The position numbers and the translations under genes are program-made. Positions 45,401 to 57,262 of a stretch of DNA of 64,000 nucleotides are shown here, one piece after another. Numbering within the stretch: position 1 is the stretch's first letter; the number at the start of each line of letters is the position of its first letter. The DNA is from Laburnicola sp. R22_1 (Eukaryota > Ascomycota > Dothideomycetes > Pleosporales > Didymosphaeriaceae). The stretch covers positions 2,294,001-2,358,000 of the forward strand of contig JACONQ010000010.1 in assembly GCA_014281115.1 (NCBI GenBank), given 5' to 3'. The notes below the pieces were generated by a model. That model was not told the DNA's origin. It made no database searches and saw only the letters and a list, made by a program, of their open reading frames with translations.

Positions 45401-48400
45401 AAGGCAATAGAAAACTTTAAGGGAACGTAGTAGTTAGGGCCAGCATTCCTAAGCACTTAGAATATCTAGAACTTAGCGCCGATATAGTCTTAGAGTAGTG
45501 ACTTCGCTATAGGTTAATATTAATAATAAGTAAGGCTAACATTAAGCTTAAGTAGAAATCGGGGCTAAGGGCCTAAAAGTAGGCGCTAAATTGAGTAGTA
45601 CTAACTTGCAAAGAGGAAATCGCGGATAGAAATAAATAGCTTATATAGAATTCTAATAAGGACTAATTAGTACGCTAATTAAGGTACAATTAGAAGGTAC
45701 ACAAACAGTGGCATTGTTATTTAAGATAACTAAGGACTTCTAGTTATTAATTTACTAGGCTGCGACAAAGAAGTTAACAAGATTCTCTAGGCTCTAACTA
45801 TATAGATAGAGTCTAAAAAGGCAACAAGAGTTAAGAGCAACGCGTTCTAGGCAGAATAGATAAAGATAATTAATAAAACTAGAATTGCTTTTAAAGTAAA
45901 CACTATATATAAGACTAAGAATAAGAAGGTTAACCCTATACATAACTTAGGCGTTAAGTCTTAGAATATTAAGGGCTAGTTAGACTAAAAGTAGGAGGCT
46001 ATAAAAAAGCAAAAGAGGACTAACACTAGACCTTAGCCATTTAACAAATATCTCCTTAACTAGTAGGCAGAATTCCCAAGAGGCGATTAGTTAACACTAG
46101 AACGGATTGCGGAAATAAAGATTGGCCTAGATTTCTTACCTTAGGAAAGAGACATATTGCTAGAAGTCCTATATTAAAGAGAACCAGCCCTATCTTTTAA
46201 ATTTACTAAGTCGGGGCGAGTGCATCCTAATATGGCTCTACTAGTTAAGATCCACATAGTCGACTATGTCGCTTAGAAGGAATTGCACTTTCTAGTTTCT
46301 TAGAAACTTAGAGATATAGTTATTAATATAGTGCAGCATAGGCTTAATTAGGGCGTACTAGAGTATAGTAGAAGTCTATATTACAACCTATGGTTTTTAG
46401 TTAAGAAGAAGAATAGAGGATACTAACTAATTAACAATACCTAATATATTAATAGCGTTATAGTCTAAGATGGCAATCTTCCCCTAAACCCTAATAAGTT
46501 TTTAAAAGAGTTTACTAGTTATCTTATAATATCTCTTATTAACTTCTTTTTTAGATATAACTAAGTAATCCTTTATAAACTTTCCCACACCATAACTATA
46601 TTCTACACGCCTCTAGAACTTATCTAGCAGTGTACGTTACCTATAGAAATAACTAATTCTATAGCTAAGTTTATGCGGATTATTATAAAGATTTTTTATA
46701 ACTAGATTCTCTCTTATTATATGCCTTATATAGACGATATTATAGTAAAGAGCCCAAAGACTAACTATAATAAAGAGATACTTAAGAAAGAAATTTACAA
46801 ATACGTCGTAGAACACCTTATAAATCTTAATTAGATTCTAGTAGACGTAGAACTAGTAGGCATCACTGCGTTAGATAAGAAGTCTAACTAGGACTACGCC
46901 ACTATAGATATAGTTAGCTATATAGTTAATAAGGATAGTTAATACCCATCCTAAAAGAAAGTGGCTAAGATTATTAAATAGCCGCCTTACAACTATACTA
47001 AAGATATTTAAATCTTTCTTAGAGTTTGTGTGTACTATTAAATCTAAATTAAAAACTTCGTAAAGATTGCCACACTACTATTTGCACTACTACGCAAGGG
47101 CGTAGAGTTTTACTAGGGAATTATAAAGAATATAGTAATATAGCAATTAAAAAAAGCATTACTTCTACCCTAGTATTAGTGTCTATTAACTACTTAGAGC
47201 CATTATAAAAAGTAGTAATCTTAGTAGATAGCAGCAAAATCGGATAGGGAGCCGCAATATAGTAATATAGACTAGATAGTCTCCTTTATCTAGTGTAGTT
47301 TAAATCGGGTATTTAGTCTTAAAGCAAATATAACTAAAATTTAGGGAAGTATAAGTGTAAAGCTCTTCTTCTTACGCTTAAAAAGTTTTAACTCTAGATC
47401 TATAAAATACACTTTATTATAGAAACTAACTTTTACACCTTAATTAACTAGCTAAATTGCAGTGTAACTAACTTACTAGGAGCTTTAATAACCCACTAGT
47501 TGGCACTTCTAACACTCTGGAAGTTTAATATCCACTATATCTTAGGGCGTAAGAATATAGTTGCCAATACACTCTTAAGATGCGGATAGTAAAAGGGTTA
47601 AGTTTCTTCTAAATAGCTAGAAGAAGATATTAAGAACCTTATTAAGAAGTATTTAGGGCACATTAGTATTACATCCTCTACTGCAGGTAAGGAGGCTAAA
47701 GTAAAAATAGAATATATAGAGCCTACTATAAACAACCTGCCTAAAATTTCCTCTAACCTATGTATTAAACACTTTTGCAATATTATAACCTGGCTTATAA
47801 TCCTAACTATGCCTAAAGGCCTATCTAAAAAAAACCAAAGGCATATTAGGCTATAAGCTTAGAAGTATAGGATTGTAAGAGGCATACTATAGTATTAAAC
47901 TATAGGAAATAGGCCGCTGCACAGAGTTGTAGACAACCTAGTCTAATAGACAAATATTCTATAATAACTCTATAAGAAATTGGGCTATTAAGGATAAGAA
48001 GGCACCTAGAGGAAGATTGTAGCACATTACTACTAGCCAAATCTATATTAGAGTGTTAAGAAATATATTAAGACTTACACTAAATATTAGGCGCATTTTG
48101 CCAAAAGAATAGTAAAGAAGCTACATCCTATATAGAAAACAGATATAATCTAGAAATGGGTTATAGTGGATGTAGTATACATACCTAGAAGTAAAGAAGG
48201 GAAGAAATTTATAATTATTACTAGGAACTATACCTCTAAATAGCCTAAAGTAAAAGCACTTACTAATGCTAACTTAGCTATAGTTGCCTAGTTCTTAGAA
48301 GAATCCGTCTTTAGTAGGTAGGGCATCTCTTTTCGCCTATTAGTAGATAGAGGACTAGAGAACAGAGGCTTAGTAAAGGACTTAGCTAAATAGTTTAGCA

Positions 48401-48990
48401 TCTAATAAGTAGTATCTAGTGCTTATTATCCATAAGGGCAAGGTCTAGTAAAAAGAGACCACTAAGAGCTTATTAGCGCACTGCGGAAGATAAAGGGCAA
48501 CTGAGTCTAAAACCTACCCAAAGCTCTATGGGCCAATTAGGTCACAGTAAAGCAATCTATAGGCAAAACACCAGCCTTTCTAATTTGTGGGAGAGAATAT
48601 ATTCTTCCTATTAAACTTTATATTCTAATATGGCAGACACTTCTATAAGAATAGATTTATACTACTAAAGAACTTCTAGCTATTAGAGTAGAGCAGTTTA
48701 AGAAACATAATTATTGCCTCTAAGAAGCTATTAACTAAACTATCTAACTGCGCGAATAAGGAAAGGAATAGTTTAATAACTAGCGTACTCTTAGAATAAA
48801 GCCACTATAATAAGACAATCTAGTATTAGTATATAATACTTTTTAGGCCAGTAATATAAATTATAAAGTTAAGCTCGCTAGAAGGTACCAAGGCCCCTTT
48901 AGAATTAGGGCTATGCCACTGCATAGTAAAGAATAGTATATACTTAAGGAGCTTAATAAAACACCCTTTTATAATAGAACGCTAGGTAAT
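42401..48990 (+). pseudogene. Gypsy gag-pol relic
   Basis: Starts near ATG 42401. Visible parts: gag, ending in a knuckle CFRCRKDYIIANKK (43779-43830, His replaced by Tyr); a retropepsin-like region (about 44960-45260); reverse transcriptase (WFLVKKKNRGYQLIN near 46390, INFFFRYNQV near 46540, MPYIDDIIVKS near 46720); RNase H (KFNIHYILGRKNIVANTLL near 47540); integrase core (VIVDVVYIPRSKEGKKF near 48165, SAYYPQGQGLVKRDH near 48420); a post-integrase segment (ARRYQGPFRIRAMP near 48880). Dozens of TAA/TAG stops, very few TGA. Confidence 0.87.
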
Positions 48991-48999
48991 TGTATTGTT

Positions 49000-51900
49000 T
49001 AATTCTATCCGCGTACGATAATAGACCTTAACACAATACTAGAACCTAATATTATAAACACTAATAATCTCTTAGAAGAAATTACTAATCTCTTAGAGGA
49101 AATTAATTTTATAGACCTTAATAAAGTTACACAGAGGCCTAAGCCTAAACATCTCATATTTACGTGCAGATTATAGAGGCTAGCAAGATATGCATAGAAT
49201 ATTTCTATAAGGATAAAGCAAGTAGAAATTTCGCCACTACTAGCAAACTTTAACCTCTTAGACTTCGCCTATTAGGAGGAGTAAGCTAGCCAGAATATCG
49301 GCGCATTATAAGCTAAGGGACAGCTTATTTCTTAAGGAGGAGAAGGAAGTAGTCAAAAAAGAAAAGTTAAAGAAGAAGATAGAATAATAGTATTAGTACT
49401 AAGTTAAATTAAAGTCTAATATATATACATAATTATCAGGACAGAATTATAAGCTATAGACCCTAATAATAGAGCCTGACTAATAATTAGATAGCTAGAA
49501 AATTAAAAGCTAAGAACTACTATACTAACCTCTATAAGAATCTAAATCCCCGCAACTGCCATAGTCTAAGCCATAATTAGGGTTTGAATTGCGACTCTAA
49601 TAAGAGCAAGGCATAGGGCTACTTTACTCTATAGCTTAAGTTCCGCTAGGGCCTAAACCCAGGCGTATAGCTTAGGCAGAGAGGTTAGAAGGAATAAAGG
49701 ACAGACCTAAAGAAGAAGAAGAGAAAATCATACTACTGCAGCTAAGTAGGGACAAGGGAGTGCGGACGGAATTAATAGACTATTAGGAAGCTAGACGTAT
49801 GGGGGAAGGCGAGTAGAATAGAACTTTAGAAGGATTATTAGTAGTCTAAAAGGGGAATAAGTTAGAGGACAAAGAGCTAATCTGCAGCACCGCATTAAGC
49901 AAGACCTAACCTAGAGAGGAATAGGGGCCAAAGAGTAGACAACTAGAAGTAGAAGTAGTTTGGCCCTAAGATAGGGAAGGGCTATCGCTATCGCTGCTAA
50001 AGAAGACAATGGGTTAAGAAGAATAAGAAAAGAGCAATATGTGGGAAAAACCTTAGAATAAGGAAGGACTACCACTATCGCTACTAAAAAGAATAATAGG
50101 CCAAGCGTAATAACGCCTAAAGAGAGATGTGCACAGAGAAGGCTTAGTAATATTAGAATTAGTGCCTAATAGAGAATTAGGCGCCTCTAAGGAACTCTTA
50201 ACAATTAGACAAGGCCTTCCAGGGCGCCTAGTAGAAAGCATTGTGGCAGTGTTGCTAAAACTAAGCAGCTTACTAATTTTATTATAGATACAGGTGTTTA
50301 CTTCTAGTCGCTCTGTCTATAGCTTACGCACTTACTAATAACCCTACTAGAAAGAATTAGCTTAAGTGTTTATGGCGAATACTAGAGAAAATAAAGCTAG
50401 GCAGGCGGATTAGTAATAGGGAACTAGTTAAGAGCGAATTAGGCTTACTATAGCGGTTAAAGGAGCACTGCTAATATTAGAAAGTTGTCTAGCATAGAAC
50501 GCAGCAGCCCTTAAGAAGAAGGCGCCAACTACTATTAATATACTAAAAGTAGAGACAATAACTCTAGACACAAGCCCTATAGGCATAATTATAATTACTC
50601 TTAGCCGTACTAGGATTGTAGTTAATACAGCCTTAGCCTATAGCAAAGAGAAGGGTAGAAAGATAAGATGCATAAGGAGTATAACTAAACACTAAGCGCT
50701 ATTTAAAGTAATTGCGCCTCTATTTATTAGTGCTTATGTCTTTTATAAAAGCAGCATAGTATAGCTAATAGAATAGAATAGTGTGGGCGATAAAAGTGTT
50801 ATTAGTAGGATTAGAGTTAATCTTAAAGCTACCTATGCCTTAAGCGAACTGTGCAAGGTAGCCTAATAATAAATACTCGGCGTAAATATTACATAAGAGT
50901 CTTATAATCTTATAAATAGTGCTAAAGTTATATAGCTAATTTAAGAGGGTAATACCTAAGGCACAAGTTAGTAAGCTAAGAAACAATTAGGGCAGGCATA
51001 TGCATAACAAAATAGAAGCAGTTATAGAGCGTTATTAATAGGCGGTAGTAAGGGCCATTATAAGCCTTAGCTGCTTTCCTTACTATTACTATTATTGTTA
51101 TTGCCGGCACTAAAGGCGTGGCTACTAAAGAAGAAGTTAGCAGCAGCTATAGTTAAGAAGAAGATTAAGACTATTAGGTAGGAGAATTAGAATAGTAGGA
51201 TAAGAAGGAAAGTAGGAGAATATAAAGGGCAGGTTATATACTCTAAGTAGTTATAAGGCTCTATTAGGTTATAGCAGGTAAGGCGTGTGCGTAAACGCCG
51301 CTTCTAGACTAGTAATAGGTAGCAATACTCTTTAAGAAAAGTGCAACTATATTACTACTAGCAAGAAACTCTAAGGGCGAATTAGGCACTTATAAATAGT
51401 AATTAAAGAGCAAACGGCTTATAGGCACAGATAGAAAGATATGGCATTATAAGGAAAGGAGTAGAGTATAGTAAAGATAAGGGGTGCATTTAAGTACTAA
51501 TAAGCTATCTAAAGCCTAAGCAGCCCTTAGGTAAAAAGGGACTTTTGTAGCTGTTACTAGTAAGCTATAGGCTAGAACTACTACTCTTCTTCTACTCTTT
51601 TTTTTCCTTACACTTATTATAGAATCTATAAGCCTAAGTAACTCTAGCCTAAACTTAGAAATTCTGCAACAGCCTCTAAAAGAAGTCCTACTCTAGAAAG
51701 CGCTGTAACTTCTAGAAAACTTAAGTCTAGGCTTTATTCTCTATATTAGTATTATAGGGAGAAGAAGGACTATTAGGCTAATAGTTAAAGCGTGTCCAAT
51801 ATCTTCTTAGAGCTCTTTCCCTTTCTTAGAATATATAAATTGCAGTTGTATAATAGGCAAGAGCTAAAAGTAGTACTAGAACTGTCTAAGAAGCTAATAG

Positions 51901-53341
51901 GCCTGTCTCTAAAGTAGCCTAGCAAGTAGGTACTCTAAACTAGTCAGGAGTATAGATACGCGCAGTGGTAAAGCTTGCGTAAGAAGAAGATTAGAAAGAA
52001 GCTAGACAAATAGTGTCTAAGGGCGAAGCCAAAGAATATAAAATTAGAGAGTTGGGAGTTAACTAAGGCAGGAATTCGAGGTTATCGCTAATTGTAAGGC
52101 CCTTAAATATAGACGTCGCTCCTAGGGAGCTAAGTATTACTTAGGTCCGAGCATTAAGGTTTATAACGCGTGCTTAACGTATAGAAGAAGAATTAGGAGG
52201 TAAAGGATAAAGGCCTATTTAACAGTTAACTTAAGAGGCATTTAGAGTATACGCCCACAAAGAAAAGAATAGCATAGCATACCTAGAACAAAAGAGTATA
52301 GGGCGCTTTTATTACGAATATAGCAGGCTATATATACGCTACTAAATAGTAGTTCTATATTATTATTAATAAACTAGAAACACTAACACTGCGCTAGTAG
52401 GCACCTATTATAGGACAGAGTGTTATCGCCTATAATAGAGAAATAGGTAAAGTTAATACGTTCTTAGGTAGTAGTAACAAATAGGCTTGGCAGGTATATA
52501 AGATAAGGGCCTTTATTATTTAATAATTTAGACTATTAGGCCTAATAGAATGCAACTCGCTTGTCCTTAGTATTGTATTATTGCGCTTTCTAACTATAGT
52601 AGACAAAATAAAAGAGTGAGGCGTTAATTATAAGTTTATTAGAGTTACAGTCTAACTAAAGTATAAAATTATCTTAACTATTTACCTAGGGTTGCAAACC
52701 GCGAGGCAGGTTATTATTATCGCTAACGCTCTGCCTAAGGGCTGCAAAAACTTAGGCCATAACGTTAAAGCTAATGCGTGCGTCTAAGAGAGGAATTACT
52801 TCCTAGGGGTTAGCCTAAGAGACTATTAGGGTGCGAGAGACTTATGTAGAGACAAGAAGGTAATAAATGCGCTAACAGAGGGCTTTTTAGGCACTAGCGG
52901 GAGGTTAAAACCACTAGAGCCTGCACTATTATCGCCTTAATAAAGAGGCTTACTGCCGCCACTACTACTACTAGAACTAAGGCGGCCAGATGCGTAGGCG
53001 CCTAGGGCATAGTTAATCTAAAGACAGGAAGGCATAATAAGGCAGGCTAAGTAAAGACTTAAGAATGGTTTAGGGTTTAGAAGAACAAGAAGCTAAACTA
53101 TAGAAAAATTATAAGAGTGTAGAGAGTAAGTAGAATGGGCAGGTTAGCAATAAAAATAGGTAGGCGTTTGTGGGCTATTGTTTAAGGTTACACAAAGCTA
53201 GGTAATTAGCGAAGCTTACTATTAGAGACGGGCCTAATCTCTACTCACTAGTAGGAGGCGCTGTAAAACATTTAGAGTGTTTTCTAGAAGAGTGTTTAGC
53301 ATAAAGCTTAATAGGGCCAAGCTTCTATAGATAGAGAGGTA
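49000..53341 (+). other. Extra 4.3-kb region of the gypsy element, possible additional ORF relic
   Basis: Between integrase and the 3' LTR lies a long region that does not match gag-pol. From about 49660 to 50900 one plus-strand frame contains many TAA and TAG codons but no TGA, as expected for a real frame whose CAA/CAG codons were mutated. It encodes charged, Lys/Glu/Leu-rich sequence (e.g. RLEGIKDRPKEEEEKIILLQ). Another coherent stretch is near 52720 (ALPKGCKNLGHNVKANACV, then ERNYFLGVSLRDY). I do not recognise a domain. It could be an additional element gene, or another sequence captured or inserted inside. Confidence 0.5.
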
Positions 53342-53490
53342 TGTGGTGGAATAAACTTCACCACACGGGTTATGTGGTAAGTCGGTGCCCGATTAGCTCT
53401 TAAGAATTTAATAGGCGGTTTCTTTCTTCTGGCACATACAACTTAATCTATCTTTCTACTAAGTCTTAATTAGGACTAGGTTCTCCCATA
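53342..53490 (+). repeat. Gypsy 3' LTR
   Basis: 149 bp, same length as the 5' LTR. The final CA reads TA, a RIP-type change. Confidence 0.93.
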
Positions 53491-53494
53491 ATAT

Positions 53495-54450
53495 AACTAG
53501 TACTTAGTATACTATCCTTTAGCCTCTATAATATTATTATAACGCTTAGGCAAAAATAGTATATAATAATCTATAGCCTTTTATAGAATTAAATACTACT
53601 CCTCGTATATAGCTCTTTTAAAGGCTTCTACACTAGATTTACTAGTGCTAAAGCCTAAAAAAGCTCTATTTCTTTTTCCTAGCCTATCTTTTAATAGACT
53701 CTAAACGTTTTCTATAGGATTTAAGTCTGGTGAATAGGATGGATGCCCAATAACAAAGACTTTATTCCTAGAAAACCACCTTTTCACCTGTGGAGCTTCG
53801 TGAATCTTCGAATTATCCTATTGAAATTTCCAGCCTAGTTATAATTAGTATAAAGAATAAGATTATAAAAATATAATATATATATATATATATTATATAT
53901 TAAAAGAAAAAAGAAAAAAGAAAAAAGAAGAAAAAGGGGTACTTTACTTACCTCTTTTTAAAAGAGGTTTTAAGACAGAATTTAAATACTCCTATATATA
54001 TCTAGTGTTATTAAAGGTCCTAGTTTTAATGGGGTCCCTTAAAAACACTAGTTTAGAACGTCCTCCTAGCTAAATACAGCCCCAGACTAAGATAGAAATA
54101 TCTCGCGCTTTCAGTGAATTAGTACTAGCTCAAAAAAAAGATATAAAAAAGGTAAAATGGTCCAATTATAGAGAAAAAAGGGCTCTATAATTCTAGAATT
54201 TAAAAGGAATTAATAACTTACTAGTTGTTCGGTTTTTGCGCTATTCAGGTCCAATTTTCGATTCTCTCCTTTTTTTATATATTCTTGCCTATTACCATGC
54301 CCCCTTTGGATAGTAGACTCGTCAGAAAATATAACTTTATCAAAGTTAATATTTTCTAGCTCCTTAACTATCTCTTTAGCCCAGAATTCTCTTCTTTTAG
54401 CTCTTTCTTTAGTTAAATAGGCCTTTTTCTTAGAGACGTTAAAAGAATAG
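53495..54450 (-). mobile_element. Tc1/mariner transposase fragment, truncated at both ends
   Basis: Minus strand, reading through stops: YLTKERAKRREFWAKEIVK (near 54410), VIFSDESTIQRGHGN (near 54325, first catalytic Asp), GAVFS/EDVLN region with FLRDPIKTRTFNNTR-like sequence (near 54020), WKFQQDNSKIHEAPQVKRWF (near 53830, second Asp), and YSPDLNPIENVWSLLKDRL (near 53730, third catalytic position within PDLNPIE). The N-terminal DNA-binding domain and both inverted repeats are missing. The left end lies against the gypsy LTR, the right end against a host gene. Confidence 0.88.
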
Positions 54451-56038
54451 ATCTCCCCCTCCTCACCCCCACCGCACTACCCCTCACCACCTTCTCCATC
54501 ACCCCCGCCGAACCCTCTCCCCTCTCCATATTCTTATACTGCCAATGCTTATATTCCGGTCCCTGGATCTCAATCCCCAGCCTCTGCGCCAAAGCCCTCA
54601 CAGCATCCGCTTTCGCATACGGGAGAAACACGCCCGTCGCTCCTTCGATGAGCACGCCGCTCTTGTTCCGCTTGACGGTGTGGATGTACGCTTCGGTGAG
54701 GCCGTGGTCACCAGGCAGCGGGGCAGCTGGTTTTGCGGCTTTGCGGACGGAGCGCTGCCGCTTGGGGGAGGGGGTGGTTGTTGATGACGCCCCTGGGCTG
54801 GGGGGCTGCGCTGTCCTTCGCTTGCGGGTTGAGCTTGAGGGTCGGTCGGAGACTGAGAGGCTGAGATGTGTACGGCCTGCGGGAGTCGAGGCTATGCTGG
54901 GCTTGTTGTCTTGGACTTGGAGGTATCGGCCGCCGCCGCCGGGGCCGCCGGCTGTGTACTTGAGTTTCATGCCTGTGGATGGGATGGGCTTGACGCGCGT
55001 AGTAGCTGCAGACTTGATCATTCCTCCGAGTTTGCTCTTCTCTTTGGTAGTGTTCTCTTGTTTGATGGCAAACGGCGGTGCAGCCGGCGCGGACACCAAA
55101 GCTTGTGGAGGGTGGAACAGATCATCTGCTGGATTGACCGCCCGGCTCCCAGATGCACAACGCACGATAGCGTTGAACATGCCATCCACGTTTCCCGCAC
55201 TCTCCGTCGCAAGCGAGAAGATATTCGTACCCAGACCTCGCGGCTCATCCTGCAGTTGACCGAACCAGGGAACAAGCGCACCTCGCGTCTCATGACTGGC
55301 GTCAAAGTTGTAGAACTCAAACGAGGGCTTCTCAGGATCCAGGGTCCCGGCCAAGAGCACCACCGCGCAACGCGATGCCCGCATATCGTCGATCTGGATG
55401 TCGCCTTCCGAGTGTAGGTGGTTCTCCATTACGGCCAGCTGAGTCGGTCGTACACGAGCCATACGCTGGAGGAATCCCCAATCGGTGACGACGGTCGCGT
55501 ATGCCACAATCTCGCCCTTCACATTGCCTATCTTAACCTGCGCATCTGCTTTATCTTTATCCTCCTCCGGTGGGATATACGACGGCTTCACCACCGCATA
55601 GTGAACCGTTCCCTTCACCGGAAGTCCATCGACAACTTGGTCCGGCGTGTAGACTCCATCCGCCGCCAGCGGGCCAGGAAAGATGCGCATAACCTTGAAC
55701 TCCGACGAGACAAAGTAATGCCGCAGCAGCCCCGAGAGAAGGGCACTGCCGACTTCCGCGCGAGACGTCCACGTAAGTCCTCGCTCTGTCTGCTGGACCG
55801 GATACGTCTGGTAGTGGTTGTAGAAGTTGCGGCTGGCAAGCGCGAGTGGCTTCGGGAAGACGGTCGTCGGAGACGGGATGGTTGCGTAGCCGTTCGAGTC
55901 TACTTTCCAGGTCGACTCCCGAGAGGGGATGTCTGCGAAACTTAGCACACTCGTGAGGCAGCGGGTTCCGCCTTTTGCATCTTGGGCCAGTGCAGATGGT
56001 GCGTTTGGCGTTACCAGGGTCTTTAGTGAGTCGCCCAT
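54413..56038 (-). CDS. Hypothetical protein with a transposon-derived C-terminus
   Basis: Single exon, 541 residues, from ATG 56038-56036 (context AAAGATGGG). Residues 1-310 look globular (e.g. LTSVLSFADIPSRESTW, YPVQQTERGLTWTSRAEVGS, HYFVSSEFKVMRIFPGPLA). Residues about 310-440 are basic, Ser/Pro-rich and probably disordered (STRKRRTAQPPSPG, SPKRQRSVRKAAKPAAP), with possible nuclear localisation signals. Residues 450-510 form a small conserved-looking segment (LTEAYIHTVKRNKSGVLIEG, YKHWQYKNMERGEG). I do not recognise the family. The last 10-15 residues (ILLTSLRKRPI) are read from the Tc1/mariner fragment in another frame, and the stop at 54413-54415 lies inside it. The original end was probably just past GVRRGRS. 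Confidence 0.75.
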   Translation of the reverse strand: MGDSLKTLVTPNAPSALAQDAKGGTRCLTSVLSFADIPSRESTWKVDSNGYATIPSPTTVFPKPLALASRNFYNHYQTYPVQQTERGLTWTSRAEVGSALLSGLLRHYFVSSEFKVMRIFPGPLAADGVYTPDQVVDGLPVKGTVHYAVVKPSYIPPEEDKDKADAQVKIGNVKGEIVAYATVVTDWGFLQRMARVRPTQLAVMENHLHSEGDIQIDDMRASRCAVVLLAGTLDPEKPSFEFYNFDASHETRGALVPWFGQLQDEPRGLGTNIFSLATESAGNVDGMFNAIVRCASGSRAVNPADDLFHPPQALVSAPAAPPFAIKQENTTKEKSKLGGMIKSAATTRVKPIPSTGMKLKYTAGGPGGGGRYLQVQDNKPSIASTPAGRTHLSLSVSDRPSSSTRKRRTAQPPSPGASSTTTPSPKRQRSVRKAAKPAAPLPGDHGLTEAYIHTVKRNKSGVLIEGATGVFLPYAKADAVRALAQRLGIEIQGPEYKHWQYKNMERGEGSAGVMEKVVRGSAVGVRRGRSILLTSLRKRPI

Positions 56039-57262
56039 CTTTTCTCGCTGTTGACGGCGAGTCCTAAGGTCAGTGCTAAGGATGTAAAAGTCGGGGATGC
56101 CTTACAAGCTACTGTACTCTAGATTTGTAGATAGGCGGTTGAGAAACTCAAGTCTCGGGGACTTAGGGTTGAGGTTGGCAGTGAAGAGGTGATTTGCCGT
56201 CTGGATGGCGAGGACGAGAAATCCTTACGCGCTAGCACTTCCCCAGGTGAAGCAATGGCGTGGCCTTTGCGTCGTCTTTTTGGGTCGCTATTAAAAAGCA
56301 CCTCTTGTTGTTGTTGTTGTTCTTCTGCTGCCTCGCTAGTAAGAAATCGGTGAAGTCCCTCACTGCCGCCAACCTTCGAGCCCCAACATCCTCTAATGCA
56401 GAGGTATTGAACATACTGGAAATGACGATTCTTCGATGTTAACTAACCAATGAATGCGACCTAAGAGGTCGACTCGACCAAAATCTCAGTCGGTGTTGAA
56501 AATGTTGTATGAATCCTCGAGGTTCCCAAAGGCCAATTGACAACCACCTGGGCACGTTGCTGGGGTGATGACGACAAGATTTGGGTCGTCAATTGGTCAT
56601 CCAGAAAGTTCTAATATTTGTTTTTGCTGTTTAAGTAGCGTTGTGATGGCCAAGGCAGTTTGATGGTTCTTGAGGCAGTAGGTAGTGGTGTCGTCCGAAC
56701 TATGATGGAACCAATCCATTAGCTGGCCAATATATACAATGTTAAACAGCTGGATAGCAACTTATATCGATATGAGGATTCATATGCATGCGTACATAAT
56801 CTGTTGTGGTTCAATGGGATGTATTTTCCTTCCATATGTACAGAGAGGCAAGAGCGTTCCCTTGCGGCAACTGCCATCGCCCCGCCATCACTAAGATTAT
56901 CAGAACTGTCAATATTGTAATTCTGTTCTTTGCCATTAATGAATCGATAAAATCCGACTCGTATTAAGCAACCATATGAATGTCCCTCCTTCGTGTTGTC
57001 ACGGTGTTGATCAAAGGAGGACATGATATTACAACCCAACGTGGCATATCCAAGATATCGTGAGTAATAGCCGCTTCCCTATCAACACCGTCATAAAAAC
57101 CGCTTCCTTCTATCTTTGCATAGCGTTATCGATCCTTGCTAGCTAACCATATTTGCGGTGGGAATGAACCGTTCTCGCGAGTCCTACGTACAGTGTTTCT
57201 TCTTCGCTGCATAACTTGTGGAGGTGCGTGCTCGGCATTTGTCGAATGAACAAGTAGTAACG
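56039..57262. other. Intergenic, no gene recognised
   Basis: About 1.2 kb between a gene start (left) and a gene end (right). Contains a GTT trinucleotide run near 56310. Short open frames lack family features. Confidence 0.5.

Larger units (their letters stand above)
41219..53490 (+). mobile_element. Large Ty3/gypsy LTR retrotransposon (12.3 kb), RIP-mutated
   Basis: LTRs of 149 bp each lie at 41219-41367 and 53342-53490, both starting TGTG(C/G)TGGAAT; they differ mainly by transitions. A 23-base primer binding site follows the 5' LTR after four bases (41372-41394). Reading through TAA/TAG, the order is gag with a zinc knuckle, protease, reverse transcriptase, RNase H and integrase, then about 4.3 kb of further sequence before the 3' LTR. 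That order is Ty3/gypsy. The total length is about twice that of typical fungal gypsy elements. A target duplication is not clear (TATAT left, ATATA right). Confidence 0.92.

Noticed and set aside
54648..55945. Long plus-strand frames opposite the hypothetical gene
   Set aside because: Composition is Arg/Cys/Gly-rich as expected for the reverse of a GC-rich coding frame; the minus-strand frame is longer and starts in good context.
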